Source: Bacteroidales bacterium (GTDB taxonomy: Bacteria; Bacteroidota; Bacteroidia; Bacteroidales; ML635J-15). From it: a DNA stretch of 10,720 bases. Below the pieces are notes generated by a model. The model saw only the letters and a program-made list of their open reading frames with translations, was not told the origin of the DNA and did no database searches. Position numbers and translations under genes: made by a program. The stretch spans positions 1 through 10,720 of the forward strand of contig SLSH01000164.1 of assembly GCA_007130555.1 (NCBI GenBank), read 5' to 3'. Within the stretch, counting starts at the first letter, position 1. Each line of letters opens with the position of its first letter. Shown here piece after piece: positions 7,039 to 10,720 of this stretch.

Positions 7039-8010
7039 ATGCAAATTAAAAAAATTGCAATTAATATTATTAAAATACTTGTTGTTATTGCCGCATATTT
7101 TTTTATAATATTTAAAATCATAAAATCTCCTGACTTAGAATACATTCCGCATTTTTTCTCGAAATGGAATTTATTTGATTTGATTTTATTCCTAATAACT
7201 ATAACTCTGATGTTATTAAACTGGAGCATAGAAACAATTAAATGGCAAAATATTCTGCCCTCAAAAATGAGAGTTGGTTTTATAAAAAGTTTTAAGGCTG
7301 TATTGGCAGGAATAACGGTTGGTACTATTACTCCAAACAGAATTGGAGAATTCGGAGGACGAATTTTAATGCTGAAGAATGAACACAGAAAAAAAGCTGC
7401 TGCATATACTATAATTGCAGATTTCAGCCAATTTATAACAACAATTTGCTTCGGAGTTATTGCCTTTTCTATAATCGGACATAAAGTAATTTCAGATTTA
7501 GTAGGCACTACCAATTATTCAGTTCTAATATTGATTATCGGAATTTGTTTGGCAATTTTATCTCTACTTATATATTTTAATATATCTTTTGCAAAACGAA
7601 TTCTGTTTAAATTTAAAAAACTGTCTAAATATAAAGCCGCAATCTCAGAAATAACCGATATAAAAAAACAGTTATTGTTAAAAACATTATTATTAAGTGC
7701 AATAAGATTTATAATTTTTATTATTCAATTTTATTTGATTTTAAATATTTTCGATATTAATATCTCTCCTGCAAATACACTTCTTGCAGTATCAAATATT
7801 TATTTTGCAACCACAATTATTCCGAATATTCCGTTTGGAGAAATAGGTATAAGAAGCTCTTTTTCAATTATTTTTTTGGGATTGTTTTCTGATTCAATTA
7901 CGGCAATTGTAATAGCTTCATTATTAATATATATTATAAATATTGCTGTACCTGCATTATTTGGGGGAGTATTTTTATTAAAACTAAATAATAATAATCA
8001 TGGCAAATAA
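7039..8010 (+). CDS. YbhN/UPF0104 family integral membrane protein (MprF flippase-domain-like), copy 2
   Basis: The 323-residue product is a divergent paralog of the preceding protein with the same layout: a basic N-terminus (MQIKKIAIN), a first membrane segment at 10-28, then TIKWQNIL (66-73, matching TIRWQMLI), TPNRIGEFGGR (98-108, matching LPRLGEVSK), ADFSQF (127-132, replacing SERLID) and IPNIPFGEIGIRSS (261-274, in the place of PAPNGAGAYHF). About eight hydrophobic segments are visible. The two copies differ strongly at the second glycine-rich motif, suggesting different substrates or roles or a heteromeric arrangement; this is inference. The C-terminus is LNNNNHGK, with the four Asn as AAT repeats, and the last 11 bases overlap the rarA start in another frame, so translational coupling is likely. 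Confidence 0.82.
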   Translation: MQIKKIAINIIKILVVIAAYFFIIFKIIKSPDLEYIPHFFSKWNLFDLILFLITITLMLLNWSIETIKWQNILPSKMRVGFIKSFKAVLAGITVGTITPNRIGEFGGRILMLKNEHRKKAAAYTIIADFSQFITTICFGVIAFSIIGHKVISDLVGTTNYSVLILIIGICLAILSLLIYFNISFAKRILFKFKKLSKYKAAISEITDIKKQLLLKTLLLSAIRFIIFIIQFYLILNIFDINISPANTLLAVSNIYFATTIIPNIPFGEIGIRSSFSIIFLGLFSDSITAIVIASLLIYIINIAVPALFGGVFLLKLNNNNHGK

Positions 8011-9271
8011 ACCATTGGCAGAACGACTACGTCCGCAGTCTTTTGATGATTTTGTCGGGCAGGAACATCTTTCGGGTAATAATGCTCCTTTACGGAAAAT
8101 GATTGAAACCGAAAAAATACCGTCAATGATATTATGGGGACCGCCCGGAGTGGGTAAAACAACTCTTGCAAAATTAATATCAAATATCTCGGACAGAACA
8201 TTTTTTACTCTAAGTGCCGTAAGTAGCGGTGTAAAAGATGTTCGTGATGTTATAGAAAAATCAAAAAAGAATAATCTTTTCTCACAAAAAAATCCTGTCC
8301 TTTTTATTGACGAAATTCATCGTTTCAGTAAATCTCAACAAGATTCGTTGCTAAATGCAGTAGAAAACGGCACTCTGATATTAATAGGAGCAACCACCGA
8401 GAATCCTTCTTTTGAGGTGATTTCTCCTCTGTTATCAAGATGTCAGGTATATATATTAAAACATCTCGAAATTCCGGATTTGGATAAACTGATTGATTAT
8501 GCATTAAAAAATGACAATGAATTAAAAAAACTTAAGATTAAAATCGAAGAACGAGATGCTTTATATCGTTTTTCGGGAGGAGATGCAAGAAAATTATACA
8601 ATATTTTGGAATTAATTTGCAATTCGGAAAAATCCGAAGAAATAATAATAAATAATAAAACAGTAGTAGATAAATTACAAGAAAACATTGCAATTTATGA
8701 TAAATCGGGAGAGCAACATTATGATATTATTTCGGCATTTATAAAATCTGTTCGCGGCTCCGACCCTGATGCTGCGGTTTACTGGCTTGCAAGAATGTTA
8801 GAAGGCGGTGAAGATATAAAATTTATTGCCCGAAGATTGATAATTCTTGCATCCGAAGACATAGGTCTTGCTAATCCGAATGCTTTGTTAATGGCAAATT
8901 CTTGTTTTGATGCAATAAATAAAATCGGTATGCCCGAAGCAAGAATTATTCTGTCGCAATGTACAATTTATCTTGCAACAAGTCCTAAAAGTAATTCGGC
9001 TTACATGGCAATCAACAATGCTATGGATAAAGTAAAAGAAACAGGAGATTTATCTGTACCCCTTCATCTTCGTAATGCTCCCACAAAACTTATGAAAGAC
9101 CTGAATTACGGAAAAAATTATAAATATTCTCATTCTTATGAAAATAATTTTGCCGAACAGGAATTTTTGCCCGAAAAATTGTCAGATACAAAATTCTATA
9201 TTCCCGGTAAAAATACAAAAGAAGAAAATATCAGAATTTTCTTGGAAAATTTATGGAAAAAAAGTAAATGA
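8000..9271 (+). CDS. rarA: Replication-associated recombination protein A (RarA/MgsA), AAA+ ATPase
   Basis: RarA is the bacterial homolog of yeast Mgs1 and human WRNIP1, a tetrameric clamp-loader-like AAA+ ATPase acting at stalled replication forks and DNA ends. The 423-residue length is typical. Visible are the N-terminal LAERLRPQSFDDFVGQEHL, Walker A GPPGVGKTT (47-55), Walker B LFIDEIHR (101-108), sensor 1 GATTENP (130-136), an arginine-finger region LLSRC (144-148) and sensor 2 region FSGGDARK. The C-terminal MgsA tetramerization domain starts about residue 245 and includes the family signatures GSDPDAAVYWLARM, RRLIILASEDIGLANP, and VPLHLRNAPTKLMK near the end. The ATG lies 11 bases inside the upstream membrane-protein gene, with no Shine-Dalgarno sequence, consistent with coupling by re-initiation. 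All key residues are present and no damage is seen. Confidence 0.96.
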   Translation: MANKPLAERLRPQSFDDFVGQEHLSGNNAPLRKMIETEKIPSMILWGPPGVGKTTLAKLISNISDRTFFTLSAVSSGVKDVRDVIEKSKKNNLFSQKNPVLFIDEIHRFSKSQQDSLLNAVENGTLILIGATTENPSFEVISPLLSRCQVYILKHLEIPDLDKLIDYALKNDNELKKLKIKIEERDALYRFSGGDARKLYNILELICNSEKSEEIIINNKTVVDKLQENIAIYDKSGEQHYDIISAFIKSVRGSDPDAAVYWLARMLEGGEDIKFIARRLIILASEDIGLANPNALLMANSCFDAINKIGMPEARIILSQCTIYLATSPKSNSAYMAINNAMDKVKETGDLSVPLHLRNAPTKLMKDLNYGKNYKYSHSYENNFAEQEFLPEKLSDTKFYIPGKNTKEENIRIFLENLWKKSK

Positions 9272-9292
9272 TTTTACGGGTTCTATTAAAAT

Positions 9293-9336
9293 ATAGTTTA
9301 TAGTTGACACTTTACAGTAAACTATCAATTGTCAAC
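9293..9336. terminator. Interleaved inverted repeats between convergent genes (possible bidirectional terminator)
   Basis: Two perfect inverted repeats cross each other: ATAGTTTA (9293-9300) with TAAACTAT (9318-9325), and GTTGACA (9303-9309) with TGTCAAC (9330-9336). A short palindrome, TTTAC-A-GTAAA (9311-9321), sits in the middle. T-rich DNA follows on the plus strand (9337-9352) and an AT-rich run on the other side. The location, 22 bases after rarA and 43 bases before the end of the convergent FISUMP gene, fits a shared terminator. The arms are AT-rich, so terminator strength is uncertain. Confidence 0.45.
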
Positions 9337-9378
9337 ATTATTATTTATTTTTAAGATAAAAAACGGAGTAAATAAGAA

Positions 9379-10680
9379 TTAGTTTTTCACACAGCGAACT
9401 GAGAATCCGAATTCTGCATCGTAATAATATCTGTCAACAGTACTTCCATAATATCTCATTATTCTTCGCCAGTATTTACCCGGCTCATCGCTTTCGGTTG
9501 CACTCCACCAACTACCGTCACTTTCAAGCTGTATAAAATTATTGCCTGAATTACGCAGTCCTCCGGGCAAAGCTGAAAAACCGCTTTTATTATTTTCCGT
9601 CAAATCGTTTCCGATTGCTCCCTCATTCCCGTGAGTCAGCCAGAGAGTTGTTGCAGCCATAGATTTTGCCATTTTATTTCCTTCTGTAGTACCATCATAA
9701 TTATAGCCGTTTGTTATTAAATAATCTGTTAATTCTGTCCATTCTGCATCACTTGGCAAATGCCATCCTACAGGACACGAAACTGTTGCCGCAGGTAAAT
9801 TATAAAGCACTCCGTATGTTTGATAATTTGATGTTGCTTTAGCTGTTTCGACACTTGTACTTTGATTTCCAAAAACATAATAAACGGGATTTATATTTGA
9901 CCCCACATTTGGAGCTGAAACAGAAGGTAAATACCTGAGATTTTCCGCCATCCATGTTTGACTACCAATTGTTACAACCGTATAATTATAACCGTCTGCA
10001 TCATAACATAAAATAAATTCAAAATTTACGGTTTGACTTTCGGTAGGAACCAAAGTTACTATTCTGCTGTAAAGTCCTGATATTCCCTTTAACAAAATTA
10101 CATCCCCATCGTTATATTCCATTTCTACAATATTTTTATTCCCTTTTAAGATATTTTTTTCTTCTATTTCAGAATCACTACTCTCATAATAAATAATGTT
10201 TGCTCCTGAAGAATTCCCGCCCAGTGATATAATTCTGCTTTTATAGTTATAATCAGGCGAAATTACTCTAATTAAATAAATTCCCGTTTTTAATCCATCT
10301 ATTAAATAAGTATGTGTACCTTTTAATAATTTATTAGTTGTACCAAAAACTTTTTTACCCGAAATATCAAATATTTCTATAGTTACATTACCTGTTTTGG
10401 AGTTATAAAATTCAAGTCTTGATATATCTTTTACAGGATTTGGATATATCTTTAAATTATTATTATTATTATTTGTAATTGATTCAATCCCACTCGGAGC
10501 AAGTAAATGTAAAATATCAAAACCTCCGAGTGTTAACGAAGTGCCTTTTGTAAGATTTTCTACTTCAACTGTTACAACAGTAGAAGTTTCGCCGGAAGCA
10601 GTAAACATAATTTCATAATCCTGTGCAGTAGTAATTGAAACTGCAAGTAAAAAAGCCAAAATAAATTTAAATTTTTTCAT
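9379..10680 (-). CDS. Secreted FISUMP-domain protein with an internal T9SS-like domain
   Basis: The 433-residue product starts with a signal peptide (MKKFKFILAFLLAVSITTAQ, cleavage near 19-20). A short beta-rich N-terminal region (21-66) is followed by an Asn6 linker (70-75). Residues 76-153 closely resemble a T9SS type A sorting domain (LKIYPNPVKD, IEIFDISGKKVF, LKTGIYLIRV, then YKSRIISL). A further spacer (154-222) leads to a C-terminal FISUMP domain (Fibrobacter succinogenes major paralogous domain, about 225-433) with GSQTWMAENLRYL (239-251), YGVLYNLPAA, CPVGWHLPSDAEW (302-314), GFSALPGGLRN (367-377), WWSATE (391-396) and a terminal FGFSVRCVKN. Cys302 and Cys430 may form a disulfide. The FISUMP fold is lectin-like and common on secreted proteins, but its ligand is not established. 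The protein is complete at both ends. It runs convergent to rarA and appears to be a separate, single-gene unit; no clear promoter is visible in the 40 bases upstream. Confidence 0.87.
   Translation of the reverse strand: MKKFKFILAFLLAVSITTAQDYEIMFTASGETSTVVTVEVENLTKGTSLTLGGFDILHLLAPSGIESITNNNNNNLKIYPNPVKDISRLEFYNSKTGNVTIEIFDISGKKVFGTTNKLLKGTHTYLIDGLKTGIYLIRVISPDYNYKSRIISLGGNSSGANIIYYESSDSEIEEKNILKGNKNIVEMEYNDGDVILLKGISGLYSRIVTLVPTESQTVNFEFILCYDADGYNYTVVTIGSQTWMAENLRYLPSVSAPNVGSNINPVYYVFGNQSTSVETAKATSNYQTYGVLYNLPAATVSCPVGWHLPSDAEWTELTDYLITNGYNYDGTTEGNKMAKSMAATTLWLTHGNEGAIGNDLTENNKSGFSALPGGLRNSGNNFIQLESDGSWWSATESDEPGKYWRRIMRYYGSTVDRYYYDAEFGFSVRCVKN
10456..10473. repeat. Six-copy trinucleotide repeat encoding an Asn linker
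   Basis: Six consecutive ATT units on the plus strand read as six AAT codons on the minus strand (Asn70-75 of the FISUMP protein). The tract lies exactly at the junction between the short N-terminal region and the T9SS-like domain. Unit gain or loss would keep the reading frame and only change linker length. Confidence 0.8.
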
Positions 10681-10720
10681 AATTCAATTAGTTTTATTTA
10701 GTTATTAAATTTTATATATA

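Noticed and set aside
7026..7514. Minus-strand reading frame opposite the second membrane protein
   Set aside because: It is a mirror of the hydrophobic plus-strand gene, has no recognizable domain and no promoter; the plus-strand frame has clear family motifs.
6028..8010. True lysylphosphatidylglycerol synthase (MprF)
   Set aside because: Both proteins consist of the membrane region only; the cytoplasmic aminoacyl-transferase domain is missing and no separate gene for it is nearby.

Overview
The window looks like chromosomal DNA of a Bacteroidota member, probably class Bacteroidia. It is AT-rich and its genes lack Shine-Dalgarno leaders. Two proteins carry type IX secretion (T9SS) sorting-domain sequence (YPNP...GTYFIRY and YPNP...GIYLIRV). 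There is a TonB-dependent receptor with an N-terminal regulatory-type domain, a FISUMP-domain protein, and a -7 element of the Bacteroidota type (TAnnTTTG). I cannot name the genus. I see no insertion sequence, phage gene, CRISPR array, tRNA or rRNA.

Layout. Positions 1-1164 hold the 3' end of a large secreted protein with fibronectin-III-like repeats, an InlB-type repeat and a C-terminal T9SS sorting domain; it is followed by a hairpin terminator. Positions 1165-1470 are non-coding and unusually structured: after the terminator come two long, directly abutting imperfect hairpins (1241-1300 and 1301-1378), then a smaller hairpin and a palindrome just before a weak promoter. Positions 1471-5918 hold three same-strand genes that look like one transcription unit: an outer-membrane TonB-dependent receptor of the heme/hemoglobin type, an exported MORN-repeat protein, and the tRNA 2-thiouridylase MnmA. 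Positions 6000-9271 look like a second unit: a -7 box behind a 9-bp dyad, two adjacent paralogous membrane proteins of the YbhN/UPF0104 (MprF flippase-like) family, and the AAA+ protein RarA, whose start codon overlaps the end of the second membrane gene. Positions 9272-9378 separate convergent genes and hold interleaved inverted repeats. Positions 9379-10680, on the minus strand, encode a secreted FISUMP protein whose T9SS-like domain is internal rather than terminal.

How the genes relate. Three products face the outside of the cell: the FN3 protein, the receptor and the FISUMP protein. The MORN protein is probably periplasmic or surface-associated. MnmA and RarA are housekeeping functions (wobble-uridine thiolation; replication-fork rescue) placed in transcription units with envelope genes. 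I found no clear new multi-gene system. The parts most worth a second look are the tandem hairpins, the internal sorting domain of the FISUMP protein and the tandem flippase-like pair.
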